Shown in pieces: positions 25,519 through 38,757 of a stretch of 64,000 nt of DNA. The translations under genes and the position numbers were made by a program. Source of the stretch: Nephromyces sp. MM_2019. Lineage: Eukaryota; Apicomplexa; Aconoidasida; Nephromycida. The stretch's first letter is position 1; the number at the start of each line of letters is the position of its first letter. Where the stretch lies: positions 1 through 64,000 of the forward strand of contig JADHZB010001899.1 in assembly GCA_015657535.1 (NCBI GenBank), read 5' to 3'. The notes below the pieces were generated by a model. The model saw nothing but the letters and a program-made list of their open reading frames with translations, did not search any database and was not told the DNA's origin.

Positions 25519-28500
25519 TTACTTTAGCATGCCTGTCGTAGCACTAGTTGCACGGCGTTTTCCACGGTAGAAATAGAAAGCAGCGCCAATTCCGATCGCG
25601 AGTACCACTACAGGGATCACCACAATGAGAGCAATGGCCTAAAAGGAGTAAAGGCATACGATCAAAAATAAAAGTATATGCACACGAAGCATCCAATATA
25701 GAAGCAATCTTCTTTGCTTCACAGTGGTTTACATTGATAAATCTTTTCACTGACAAAAGGTTATGGCATAATGGCAAGGAATTCAAACCACGCGTTACAG
25801 GAAAGCTAATGACGCGATTGAGTAGGGCTGAATTAGTTTGAAAGGCAATATGCTTTCAGTTTGCTAATGAAAGCGCTTTTCTACATTACTAGTTCACAAT
25901 ACAAAGGGCAAATAATCACGTAAAAATATATATTATCCTCCTGGTGGGTAAAAGAATATCATCCCAACTGCTAAGTTATCTAGCCCCATGGCAAAAGGCA
26001 AGTCTAGCGCCTAAGCGGGTTCTTTCCGCTGATAAATGCATTAAATAACCCTTGGGGGGAACCCAGTGTAATTTCAAGCGTTTAGTGACTGCCAGTCTAA
26101 AAGCCACTAAGGAAAAGCGTTGCGGCCATAAACAGAGATGGTGATAGTACAGCGACGGGGCTTGTGGTCTCATGCAAATATTGGCAGTTCAGCGTGGTTA
26201 TTGAGCTTACCGTCGTGGTGAGTCCGCCCGATACCCTCCTTGTAGGTACATTACTGAAGGTCACTGAACATGAAAAAGGGAAACAGAAAATCAGTAAATC
26301 GTCTAATCAGCCAGAAAGCCCTCACGACGTGAACTTGACGGCAAAGGCGCGTCATGAACACGCCAATAAAACTACCCCCCAACAACTCATGGCCCCAAAA
26401 GGTAACATCTCCGAAAAAATTACTTTCGAAAGGATAAAAAATACAGAAAAAGACTCTAGCATTCGTGCCTAATAAACTAATTAATAACTTGCCGCGATTT
26501 AACAACTGTAATGAGCACACGCGGCGAAACATTCATATCTTTTGTATCTTGCAACTCGTGCGTTGAAAATCGTTGCACATAAAATGAAAAATATGAGGAA
26601 TAATTAGCTTGTGTAAAACCTTGGCAATTATCAGAGAAATAAATAAACCTGCACCAAACGCTTCCAGCCTGCAACGAAAGTTTAATACTAAAAGAAGATT
26701 CGGAAAAGCTATTTCTACTGTTGAAATACTGATAGAATCAGCAATGGCAGGCAGGACATTGCATCTCACTTACCAGAATCTGCCTCAATTGAGCAAGGAG
26801 CGGCTTTACATACATGTTGCTTAAATACTGGAAAGCAGTCGGAAATCAAACCTTCGTAAGCTTCATCTTCCATCAGTGTCTCCCGCATGGTGCCGTAGTC
26901 TCTAGAACAATCACTTATACTGCATGCACTTAATCCTGCTGACGTGTACACGCAAGGCCTATGGAAAGATATAACCTGCAAAGGATTATCCCATTTGAAT
27001 TCACCTGGTTCTTCAACTGTGTCTGGATTAAAGTTGTGCGGCTTCACTTGGTCTATATTTCGCTGCTCGCACGGTATCTCCATGATTGTATCGTCGAAAT
27101 CTTCAAAGTTTGGATAGTCCTCCATCTAAATGATAAAATAACAAAAAATTTCTTGTGCAGCTCTTTTGCCAAAGAAGCAGCTATCAGTACAAAAAAAAGT
27201 GCTATCCTCGCTGGGATTCATGACATGTCATTGCCAATAGAAGCGCTCAAAAGTTGACTCACTTTTTGTGGCCATGATTAAAAAAAAATTAGCACTCCAC
27301 AGTGGCTGCATGCATAAAACGAAGAGCACATAATCACAATTTCTTTGAATCGTGCAATGCATTTCTATGCATAGCGCTCATAAGCTTATTGTATGTGAAG
27401 GGGAGCTTTCCTAAATATTAAAAAAAAAATTTAAAACCCCTCATATTCCAGTCATTAAAAAAATAAGCTTCACAACCATTAAAAATCACGGGGATTGCAC
27501 TTTCACAATACATTGCAATAAAAACAGACCGAAAAGAAGAAAGCTATGTATAATCAGTGAAGCAGACTACATTCTGAAGCGATAATCCTTCAAAAGTGTT
27601 ACTAAAAAAATCAGGCAGCCCTAACTTCCAGTGTGCCAGCAAGAAATCACGCATGCCAAAAATCAGAGATACACAATTGTAAACGCACACAAAAAAGGAC
27701 AAACACATAAAGAGACATACACAAACGCAAACGCACACACGCACAAACCAATAGATTCTCTAAAAAAAAAGTGCACACAAAGTCTGCATTTTTCTTCTCT
27801 AACGGTTAAACTCGCAAAAAAGCATGAAAAGCTGTTTAATTTTGCAAAATCTCCAAAAAAAGCGTGCAAAGCGAAACAAAACAAATCCACCGTCGCTGCA
27901 ATTCATAAACCAAAAGCCGTGGGTAGAGAGAAGCCTTTACAGTGGCTAATCTCATGTAATACTTACAAATCCATCACGACCCTTGGCAAATCTGCAGCTC
28001 ATATTGATAATTTCATTCATTTTAGCAAATGCCACGGGGCCATGCAATTCCTCGGTTATTTGTGAAAGTCCTACTCCTCCTTCGTGCTGAATTAGCCCTG
28101 GCGTTGCATTAAGGCTATCAAGGATACTCCTCCACGCACTCTTGGGAGCATCATCATCGTCACCCTGACAGTTCAATAGTATGCGAAGCAGGCATTTCAC
28201 TCGATATAAAGAACATGAAGTCTGTCTAACGTCTTGAAAAACGTTAAGCAGCTATTATCCTAGCTTGACTAGCGAGAGAGTTAAGATAAAAACATCACAA
28301 ACTGCTGGCTACCAATCAAGATCAGTAAGCATAAAAGAAGCAACGTCAGCTATATAGCCAAATTCCTTCATGCAATGTAAAGGCGCATGATTTCGTAAAC
28401 CAGCAAACTACACACCCAACAGGACAAAAATACTACTGAAAAATTGGGATTTCCTATACATACTTGACGTATTTCAGGGAGACTCAGCAATCTTAACTTA

Positions 28501-31500
28501 GAGCTTCAAATCTCACATCTTCACGTGATATCTTCAACCCTACTCATTAATTATACGCGTATGCTACCAGCATGTATAAAGTAAGAATTAGCAAGCAGAT
28601 CGCCTAATCTTGCCCAGTATATAGTAAACAACACTACATAAACTCTGGTAAAGTAGTTTTGGAACACGTAGAGGCTCTACAGTGACTGCTGTAAGCAGTA
28701 CAAGCACACCCTTTTATGAAATGCGAGGAGCTCGAACAATACCCCTCATTAAAACCCACCGGTAACGAATTGATGGAGAGCACAGTCGTCATCCTCATCC
28801 TAGGTATTTCCCTCCCTCTGTTACCGTAATACACAGCTTGTGCTGTTACCCTCGTAGTATCATCTTCTGTAGAAACAAAACATAGATTTCGTCGGCGGTT
28901 TAATGCGCAAATTATAAGAACGCATACTAAATTTCACAAACAGCAAGATTGCATAGCAAACAGCACAGGATAGCACACCAAACAGCGAATTAACCAGGAG
29001 CATTACGTCGGGTTAAAACCCTCCTAAACTTCACAATGGTAAATCTTCAACGCTTAATCTCTTCTTTGATAAATCGTGCAGCTTTTCAATCATAAAAGCG
29101 CTAAAAGTCCCACCTGGATGTCCTGCCAAAACTGTGTAAAGCGTTCTCCATGCTTCCACGTATCTGTCCTGATACTTTTTGATACCGAAGCTGCCACTAC
29201 GAGTATATATAGTTGCAGTGACGCTGCGCCTAGTGCTGAAGACGAACAGCAAAATTATTATCATCAAACTTCAGTCCTATCAACGTGCATTTCATCTTCT
29301 CTACCACAAATATGAAAGCTTGAGCAACAAACAAATGCAACTAGATGACACTAGCATAAAAAGGTGGAATAATCCGAAAACTAACACTGAACACAACCGG
29401 AAACTACAAAAATTCATTGAAGAAATCAGATTCCATGAAATTCGCTTATTTGTACGGTTTAGTCTTCAAATTCAAAAAGAAAGTCAATCCAAATCCTTAC
29501 CGGAGGTGATGTGGGGTGTCAAATGCGTTATCCACGAAAGACATATAGTTTATCGTAAACTTCGAGCCTTGAGGTAAAATGCCACTTTCCGAAAGGGATG
29601 TGAAACAGTACTGCAAGCAGATTGATGAACGAGTTTCTTGCAGAGTACAAGTCAAAAAACTCGAGTTTCATCCCTGAATGTTTCAAATGGCATATTCAAA
29701 TGCAACGAACAACACAGTTCTCTCGTGAGCTGAGGATACCCCCTCATAAATAGACATATTTCCTCATCATTAAGCATAAAAAGCTCGTCGAAACAAAACT
29801 TGTTTAGACTAAACCCCAAAGAAATCTTCTTTTGATTGCATTTCACTTCATCCAACCTAGAAACATCGAAAGAAAGATCTTTGCAGGTTGAAGGCTGGTT
29901 TCCTTAGAACGGTTTCTATATAGATGAATTGATTTCCAAGTCTTTGATATATATACCTGCTACTTTTGACGCGGCGACAGCATGATGATAGGCGCACGAT
30001 GGGGAGAAGAAAATGCGATCAGCTTCAGAAAGTTGCAGAGATTAAAGCAAATGAAGCATTGAGTAACACAATCTTTCAGTAGGTTGACTTAAATCCACGA
30101 AAAGTACCAAGAAGCTTACCGTGAAACCATTTTCTGTGCTCTCCTCAACCCATCCACTATGCACGTTGTTGCCCAGTGAAGGGGTTGTGGATTCCAACGT
30201 TACCGATGCAATAGTCACCGGCGAGTGAGTAAATCCACTTTCTTCATAAGGCACGCTTACGCAAGCATACTTGACATCCTAACAACAAAAAAGATCCAAA
30301 AAGCTTGATTATGCTGAGGTCGCGTGCGCCGTATTGTGCGCTGCGTGTTCTGCTTATGTTGTGTTGTGCATATGTGCTCGTATGTGTCTCGTTTTGATAC
30401 AAAAAGCTCAATTACACCGTTTCTATTGGCAATCATTAGTTCAACGATGCCCGACAATACCCAATGAAATAAGCTGCTGCTGAATAGTTTCAAACACATT
30501 TTTTCGATGTAAAATCAATACAGCAACTCCTATTATAGATACTATATATATAAAAATGATTGGCTCAACAAAGTGTTGAGACTTCATCATCTTCATCGCA
30601 TGGGATCGACACACACTCGTGGGCAAATCAAAGAAAATCACCGAAACAACTGCAAAAAAGATGTGATCTACAGAAAAAAGGCCTCAATCAGTGTGAACTA
30701 CAGAAAAAATTTGAAAAATTTGAGAATTGATGGAACTGAGAATTCGAGTTCATTGCATTAAATTAGTTGGATACATCTTCAAAGACTCAGTTTTCAGGAT
30801 ATGAGCCCCCAGTTTAAACCTAACTCTGTAGGCGTTCCAAAAAAGAAAAGATAAGTTCTCACACAAGCAACACACCTCGTCCTCAATTGTGACTGTAGAC
30901 GTCCCATAATATAACTGATGGGCGTCCTTCACTGCTTGCACTTGGGCTTCAAGTGAAGTATTGCTATCGAAGGCCAAGTAAGAGATTCCTTTTTCGACGA
31001 CATGATCTGAGGATTCAGGTACGTGGTTCTCTCGATAGCATAGCTGCAGAAATGAATTGACAGTTATCACTTCTCATACCGCCTCAATAAGAGTCAATAG
31101 GAAGATTTTGAAGATGTGGTACTCAATATCAAAGAGCTATTTCCTCTGGTAATAGCTTTGGTCATCGATGAAAAATTCCATAAAAAACATACTCAACAGC
31201 AATAAGCGTAAAAATGAGTTATAGCTCATTAGGAAAATGACATGAATCATGAATAAGGATCGTCAATCAGGTTAAAAACTAGGCTACATCAAGCAGTAAA
31301 CATAAACAGCTTATAATAGAGCACCAAAAATTTATGGCTGCTACAACACATCTCGGGGAAATATAGTTTGTTAGCCCTCTCGCATCGTATCTAGTTGATG
31401 CACACACATTCCTAAGGAAACTACGCCTTCGGAGAATTTTTCCCATGTTGAAGAGCATGGTTGAGATAGAGTAGCAAAGGTGGAATGAAGATAGACTAGT

Positions 31501-34500
31501 GAAAATAGACTCGCTGAAGCAACACTATTGAAGATAGACTGAAGATTGACTAGCTGCAGATACACTAATGAAGCAACACTATTGATAGACCGGAGATACT
31601 CGTTTCTCTTACAAATTGTTCCTAAATAGCAGAACACTCTTCAAGCCACATCTAAATACTTCACTGCGCAAGCGATGAAGGCACCACCACAAGGCAAGAC
31701 GCAGATAGAGAACCAACACACATTAGATCGAAAAAAATATCAGCCTGTGACTTACCGTGAAGCCATCCCGAGTTACATTTTCCACCCAAAAGCTGGTATC
31801 ACCGTGGAGATCATTCCCTCCAACATCAACATTACCGGAGAAGAGAAAGATAGGAACACTAGGAAACGGTTCTGCAAAGACGTGTGCTTTGCAATCATTG
31901 CCAGTCGCTGATTCCCCGACTACGAAAGCAACTTGATCTCTGGAAAACAAAGACCTCTCCACGACTAACCTGAGTGTGTGCAAAAAGTTTATCCGAATTA
32001 GCTAGCACAAACGATATTTGAGGAATAACGTAGCTTTGGAGGCGTTGAAAAATCAAAAAGACTAGCAATCTTGCTTATAATCTTGTTCAATTTTTCGCAC
32101 ACATGGAATTCGTTTCGCTTACAATCTGATCATTTTTTTCGAACACACCTAATTCATTTTATCTCCATATATTTCACTATGTGTTTTATTTCGCGGCATG
32201 GAGTGCACTCCACAATGTAAAAACTCTAGTTCTCATGGGGCTACATATAAGGAAATACATAATTATGCAATGCTCTTGAAGTGCGCAACAGAAGTGGATA
32301 GAAACGCACGACTTAGGCGTGTTAGTGCATTCTGGTGTATAGTGTATGCGATCGCGTGTTAGCATGCGTTGGTGCTTTCGTTAACGAGTTCACATATGAT
32401 GATATCCAGACTATCAAAACCTAAAAAAATGCTGCAACGAAACCCAAATCGTGTGGTTCTCTGCTCTAAACAAATAAAAAAATATTAAAACCTCTGCAGC
32501 TGACAACCTAGGCATTCAGTGTTAGTAGATCGCATTTTACCAGTCAATATATGCTCCTTCATAATTACTCTCCTCCGAACTATTGGAGAGTTGCTTATTG
32601 CAGTATACAAATCCAGTAAGAAAATTTTGTGAGGCATACTCTGAGATAGCTTCAGTTCGGTATCGCTTGGTGAATTGGTAAGTCGAGCCTTCAAGAATTA
32701 AATTAGAGCTTTTTTGAACGCACACATGCACCCCGTGGTAGGAGCTTTGGACACTAACATTCTGCAACTTGCAGCCACGCTGATTCATGTTCACTCGCAC
32801 ACTACTCTGCCATCATATAAGATATAACTTCAATTTACATTCCCTCAGCTAGATTCTTTTAGTCTCAAAAATCGGCCAACTTTTACTCCCCTCAAAGAGG
32901 CATTTCTTCGAATTTTAGGTAAGAAAACCACACATTATATACATATCCATGTAAAACATCAGATTGATTGCCGGAAGTGAAGGTAATCTTTGGAATAATA
33001 CAAAAGCAATATAGCACCTTGCCTTGAAAGAATCGTGAACACACTAAACAACTTTCGAAATAGCTAAATACACTACTGCAAAACGGCTTAGCCACACCTA
33101 TGAAATGCGCATGATGCTATTGTGATGACCTGCATCCAAGCTCCCATCTTCCACTACTTGCGATGTGGAAGATTTCTCTCAATTTCTAAGATAAAAATCA
33201 AAAAGTTTGGAGCGACCACACGCAAAAAAAACAAATAGGGCCCTAGGTCTTCCAATGCGATTATACGTACCGACTCGCCCGAAGTCTTTCTTTGACTTGT
33301 AGTTCGGCGTGGCAATTACTGCAGGTGGAAGTAAGCTAAAAATTCCCGCTGAGAATCCTCTGTGAGTCTCCCCTACAATAGGGTAGGGATAGGTGACTCC
33401 ATAGCACGTCTCATAACCTGGGAAAGGAGATTTAGGGCAAATTCATGTAGAAACGTGTGTAACATCCCTCATCCCTGCTAAATTGAAAAACGCAAAGAGA
33501 GATAGACAAGTGGTAGAGAAAAGCTCATAGTGTAGAAATACTCATTTGGCATCGTTCCATCTAGGTAATATACACTAATATAAGCACATTTGCTTAATAT
33601 ACGCGCAGCTGCACACGCTGCCATAAAATCACCCTCACGTACACATTCCCACAAACGCCCTCCCATAAGCACAAGGTCCGAAAATTCTACGCTTTTTGGA
33701 CGTGATATGGCAAAAGCAAAATGCGTTTACTATAAAATAGCTGCATCCATTTATGGAAAAGGAGTAGTTGTGAAGTTTAAACGGCCTGCCTTGCCCAGGT
33801 GTACGTATTCCATAACGTCTGCTGACAATTGCCTTGATAGACGTAACGGCAGACACTATGAATTTTGCTCAAGGATTCATTCCAGAAGAGAACACACATG
33901 AATGATCCCGATAACTGCTTTATGTTAAAAGAATGCTCAATAAGATACGAGTGCATAAAGTCTACAAATACGAATATAAAAGCAAGACCCACCATCTTTG
34001 AGAACAGGTTGCAGATCCTCCATGGAAGTTGATCCTGAAAATCAGATTATTTCAAGGCAGTAATGTTACCGCATTGCACGCAAACAACATTTGAGGACAT
34101 CACTTAGTCTCATTGAGAACGTGGTGAATCTATATGGGAGCCTCTTAGCCACACCGTGACTTCCCAGCCGTTAGAAGATTGTAGAGTAACCTAAGATGCT
34201 GTGGCGATGGGGGGCTCGCATATTAAGCCCCATGCTCTTGAATCAATGACACAAATATATATTGAAACTATCCACTAGCTAAATGTAATGAACAGCTATA
34301 AATTGGCTAATACCAGCACAATTAGAGTAAGCAGTCATCATGAGGAGTAATTATTTCAAAACATAAAAAAGTGCGAGGAATGTATATATTTTCCGGTGCT
34401 TGGCTTATTAGCTATGAATAAGCAAACGTTAGGACAGACTACTGTAACTACACATATTCATGGTAGCTGGGAAGATGATTTGCCTTTATATTTTCCAATC

Positions 34501-35255
34501 TGGTCATGTTCTTGGTTAATGAAAGTCATGGGATCATGAGTAACAGAATGCGGCGCAGCAAAGAATATCGTTATTAGAGCCTTATAGCATTAAGCGTGAA
34601 GAGCTCTGCACAAAATTCGATACCACCAGTGCTAGAAGCTACTAGTTGCTAAGCTTGTATACCACGAAGGTAATTAATAATTAAGAGGTTAAATGTTGAA
34701 GGTATCGACCCCAAAGCTCGCTCAAAGTAACGTTATAAAACATCGATCTTATTTGGTAATGTATCCAGAGAAATTCTAATGGTACTTTTGTTGCCTTAAT
34801 CAACTTGCTGGCTTGGTGATGCGCCAAAGGTAAGCTAGCGATTGATGTCCACTTCATATTACTTGACTTACGATGTGTGGAGTATTGAATTTAAAACGGG
34901 AGAACGAGTGGTCCATTTGTCAGAAACTTGTTAGGGAAAAACAAAGTGTATATCATTCTAAGACATTGTAGGTTATGTTAATACGAAGGGGAGGGGAGAA
35001 TGAACACACGGGGGACAAGAGATTGCACACAAACCCAGACACCCTCCTACACACAAGTAGTAACTCTAATCTTTACAAAAAACTAAAGCAGAGCGTACAG
35101 TTGTGAGCTCTTTCATTTCCAACAAAGAAATTAGCACTAGAAATACCTGCACGATAATCAGTGAGTACTCGAGCATCTAGATCCAGCTGAGCATATGCTA
35201 AGCTGATGTACAGAACAAGTGCCAATAGGCACGAGCGCAGCAGGCCATTCATCAT
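25519..35255 (-). CDS. Type I membrane protein with H-type-lectin-like repeats (about 15 exons)
   Basis: Minus-strand exons: 35255-35147, 34034-33993, 33417-33271, 33043-32943, 32806-about 32640, 31939-31756, 31043-30876, 30278-30120, 29610-29501, 29190-29114, 28866-28760, 28164-27967, 27125-26774, 26263-26211 and 25638-25519. Phases agree at every join; together they give about 697 residues. Only the fifth exon's donor is uncertain, since it could extend to about 32543. Order of parts: signal peptide (MMNGLLRSCLLALVLYISLAYA); a Cys-containing N-terminal part (YETCYGVTYPYP); a weak first repeat; lectin-like repeat 2 (FAEPFPSVPIFLF...FWVENVTRDGFT, then GISYLAF); repeat 3 (GWVEESTENGFTYCF...INYMSF); an alpha/beta stretch; a Cys-rich region with an acidic start (MEDYPNFEDFDD); a transmembrane helix (IALIVVIPVVVLAIGIGAA); and the tail YFYRGKRRATSATTG. 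The NVTxxGFT motif followed by an aromatic-rich strand is typical of H-type (discoidin/snail agglutinin) lectins, which bind GalNAc/Gal sugars. A surface or secretory-organelle adhesin is inferred. Confidence 0.78.
31440..31600. repeat. Degenerate GATAGACT-type repeats inside an intron
   Basis: The intron between the sixth and seventh exons of the lectin-like gene contains imperfect copies of AGATAGACTAG/GAAGATAGACTG and two copies of TGAAGCAACACTATTGA about 60 bases apart. It looks like a decayed minisatellite. No coding function is apparent. Confidence 0.5.
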
Positions 35256-36224
35256 GATTAGTGCCTCAATAATTTTGGATAGAAGATACAGCCCGTGCAA
35301 TTGCTCTAGACTCCGAAATAAAGCTGAAGGAAGCCTTAAGTGCGGGTGTCCTTTGTGAGAACGAAGTTCAGCTTCTAGTGACTGCAAATATACAAGTCGA
35401 GGAGAAAGCACTGCCCTAAACACCTAACTTACAAAGAATGCTAAACATGTGCAAGTAACTTGTTGCTTTGCATGAGATTACAGGCAAGCTTAAGTATGGT
35501 ATACGGAATGACTGGATGCGGAGTCATTCAAATACAAGCCAAACTAGGGCGGATTTCTAAATGCCTTTCCACCACAAACTTAATAAGCTACAGTAGTGTG
35601 AGCCTCAAAGTAGCTGCCTCCAACCCAAAATATAGTCTACCACCCAAAAAACAACACATGAGCAAATAGTTACGTGCACACATATAGTCAGGATTCTACT
35701 AAATAAACATCTCACATACAGCACCTCTGGTTTGTGCGAAAAAGCACCTTATTGGGATATCATACTGTTCACGCTTGTGGCAGTGCTTTCTAGCTACACA
35801 GAAGTAACCCCAGGTAGACACCAATTTTATGATGGGGATACCTGCATTCGGTAGCACATAATAAATCAAACTATCTAATTTGCATTACACACATCGTGCA
35901 ATAGCTCGAGCACCCGGAATAAAATCAACTCAAATTTGCTGAATGAGAATCCCACGAACTACCCCTATAAAATCCTACGAAAACTCCTATATCCATTGCA
36001 ATTCGTTCCCTCCTGAATGCACCCACTAAACAGTTTATGGTCCAAAAAACATTGAACTAACAGTGGAATCCTCGTTTACTCCTGCGCTATCCTGTCATTC
36101 TACACCCGTACTCGCATAACGTAAGAATCAAATAAAAGTGACTACCCTCCGCGTTACACTGCTTAGTTGCCCAGTGTGCCTGAACACAGTTTGTGAAACT
36201 CCACAAAGAAAATCTGTGGCGAAA

Positions 36225-36285
36225 AATTAACCTGAGGGTGCACCTTGTGAAAGATTAACCTCCGAGGGTGCATCTCACAGGTAGG
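36225..36285. repeat. Two-copy tandem repeat (about 29 bp)
   Basis: ATTAACCTGAGGGTGCACCT is followed directly by ATTAACCTCCGAGGGTGCAT with similar downstream bases. It lies at the left border of a GC-rich island. Confidence 0.5.
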
Positions 36286-36840
36286 CAAGGGGGCAGGCTC
36301 CTCCCCGTTTTAAAGTTGGTGCGCCACACGTCCCGTGATGCAGCCTGCGATGTGCCCCGTTCCACGGCACCATCCCCCCCCGTGGTTTGACGGTGCAAGA
36401 AGCTTCGACTATTCGTCCACCACTATTTCGCTGATTTCGGAACCGCTACTCGTCCCTGCACAGGATCACAGTCTATTACGTTGCCGCGAATAGCTTTGGG
36501 AGGTAAAGCAGTAAAGCAGCACCGATGAGGAACTTGCAACACCCCCTTATTAGCCGACCATTTCACCGAAAGTTGTCCGGGGGGAGGCTGTAAGCTTGAT
36601 GGGTAGTTGGCTTAACCCCCGTCGGGATGCATTGTCTGGCAAGTGGGAGTCATTGTTCAACCCCGTTAGGGGGCGTTATTTAACCGCGGCTGGAGACTTT
36701 ATTTCAGCCCTTATCGAATCTGCACGAAGCGAAAAATGGTGCACTATGCACCTTGACCTGCAAGTCATGTGTATGCTGTTCGCTGGAAGACTACGCTCGC
36801 TGCAGTTTGGCGAATAAGGGGTAGAGCATAAGCTGCATGC
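36225..36840. other. GC-rich island upstream of the lectin-like gene
   Basis: About 0.6 kb of sequence is distinctly richer in G+C than its surroundings, with C and G runs (CACCATCCCCCCCCGTGG, TGTCCGGGGGGAGG). A 73-codon plus-strand ORF (36596-36817) spans part of it but has no known motif. The island begins about 1 kb upstream of the start of the minus-strand lectin-like gene, so a promoter or an unrecognised RNA gene are both possible. Confidence 0.35.
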
Positions 36841-38624
36841 TTTCATGATAACATGGCGGTAATACTAGGGTTTCTACGACTTAAAAAACGCTTACACGTC
36901 TGCCTGCAGTGAATGTGTCGTACCCAAAACGGTTTTTTTGGGTGTCCTATGGACCAGAAACATCCATTTCCGCACAGTAGGAGAGAAAGGAGGGGACTTT
37001 CTTGCACAGGATTGACTAGCAGCTGCAGCTGAAAAAATACAGGGAGGAAAATAAAAAAGACAAATCACCAGCACGTCACAATGTAGTTGCCAGAGCTCTA
37101 TACAATAATAATTGGGATATAATCGCAAAAGGGTGTATATATGTGTCTGTCTTGTAAGCCTTTTGGCTGTATTTCCCAGTCGGAATATCCATAGTACTAG
37201 CTCAAACACTCTAAGATGAGATTTGCTTCTTTTTGAGTTGCAAAAAATATTTCGTTTCTCCATGAAAGCGAAAGTGCTCTACCCGAATTTTGGAGCTGCC
37301 TTGTAGTTTGTGTGGAATCAGTATCTCTAAGAAAATATATTCGATATCATATTATGGATGTTTTATACAAAAATATAGATGCTAATAAAAAAATGTAGAT
37401 TTTCCGAATAAAAAACGGAAAATAAAATATTCTGTATCGCGGAAACTTAAGTATTGCATAGGATATCAAGTTGTATCTTTTAGTGATGAAAGAAGTTACT
37501 GATGGGCGTGAACTCCATTTCATTGATAGCAAAGGGGTGGGGCTTTACTGTGCTGATGCAACCTGTGATGATAGTCTTCTTATGCACAAAAAACGAGATG
37601 CGACAAAAGGACCTCTGCATAGACAATATGTATATCACTGGAGTTATTCCCAAAGGGATGAGGCTCGCTACTAGTATTATTTGCAGAACACACGATGCTA
37701 GTCGCTTCGCTAAAAATTAAGGCATCTGTACAATTTTTGTTGATTTTCTATAAACTTCAAATATACCGCTTTGCTGGTTGTGGCACGTCTGTCTCTTGAT
37801 TTGAATTTGTCAACGACCTGCGTCACCTATTCTGCAACTTGTGTCCACGCAAATAAAATCCTAATTCTATCAAATTATTAGCTTGAATTAAGTTACCACT
37901 GAAACAGTGACACTTCTTTAAACATTTCTCCCGCAAAAAAAGTGCTTTGCTTAGCACCTGGGGGAAATTTTGCTCGAGTTGGCATTTCCCTTGTCAAACA
38001 GGATTCAATTGTTTCGACTTAAAGAGGCGTAATAAATGTGAAATTGTATTTTTCATGGTTAGTCCATCGAAGAACAGCGTATTAGTCACTATGTGTTACA
38101 CAAGTCTGCGAGAAAAAAGGCCCTTCACAAAATTCTTCTACTGTGCTACTATACGCTTCGTGAAATGTTGAAAAAAAGCTTTGAAATTCACTGCACAACG
38201 ACCTGTTTGTAACTTAGCTCATTCACAGAGATCATGAATCATTGCTTGTACAAGTAAGACGATCTGAACTTCTTTGAAAATCCTGGTAACAATGCATACA
38301 TCTTTTAAACTAAATGTTGGTTAAAACATTTGCCGAGAAAAACAAGTTTTGAGATTTAAGAAAATTAATTTTTTTCCCTGAAAATCCGCTCTAGCATTTT
38401 TATATTAGACCAAGACTCCGCGGAGAAATGGATGTAATAGGCGTTCCATGCTCCTTTCTATATAAAATATGATGGAAATATTGAGGTACACGCTGCGCTG
38501 AAGGCAGCTTTTATACCAGTAAACTTCATAATGTTTTTCTTTTATGCCGATTACAAAAAATAAGCAATGTGTTCATTGGCAGAGCATCCTTGTATCGAGT
38601 TCTCTGTAAGGAAACCTCAACTTT

Positions 38625-38757
38625 GTCGTACAGTCGTTTGGCACACGCTTTCCACTAGAATAAAGTTTACTATGCACGTCAAGCCTCAAATCTGTTTGTT
38701 GTACAGTTATTTGGTAAACAATTTCCACTAGAATAAAGTTTATTATGCACGTCTTTT
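38625..38757. repeat. Two-copy tandem duplication, 73-bp unit
   Basis: A segment starting GTCGTACAGTCGTTTGGCA at 38625 recurs at 38698 as GTTGTACAGTTATTTGGTA. Both share CCACTAGAATAAAGTTTACT/ATTATGCACGTC. The copies differ by scattered substitutions, so the duplication is not recent. Confidence 0.8.

Noticed and set aside
27544..28065. CA-rich ORFs on both strands (e.g. plus 27631-28065)
   Set aside because: They overlap an intron and, in part, the antisense of a phase-consistent exon of the lectin-like gene; low-complexity HTHK/CVCV composition.
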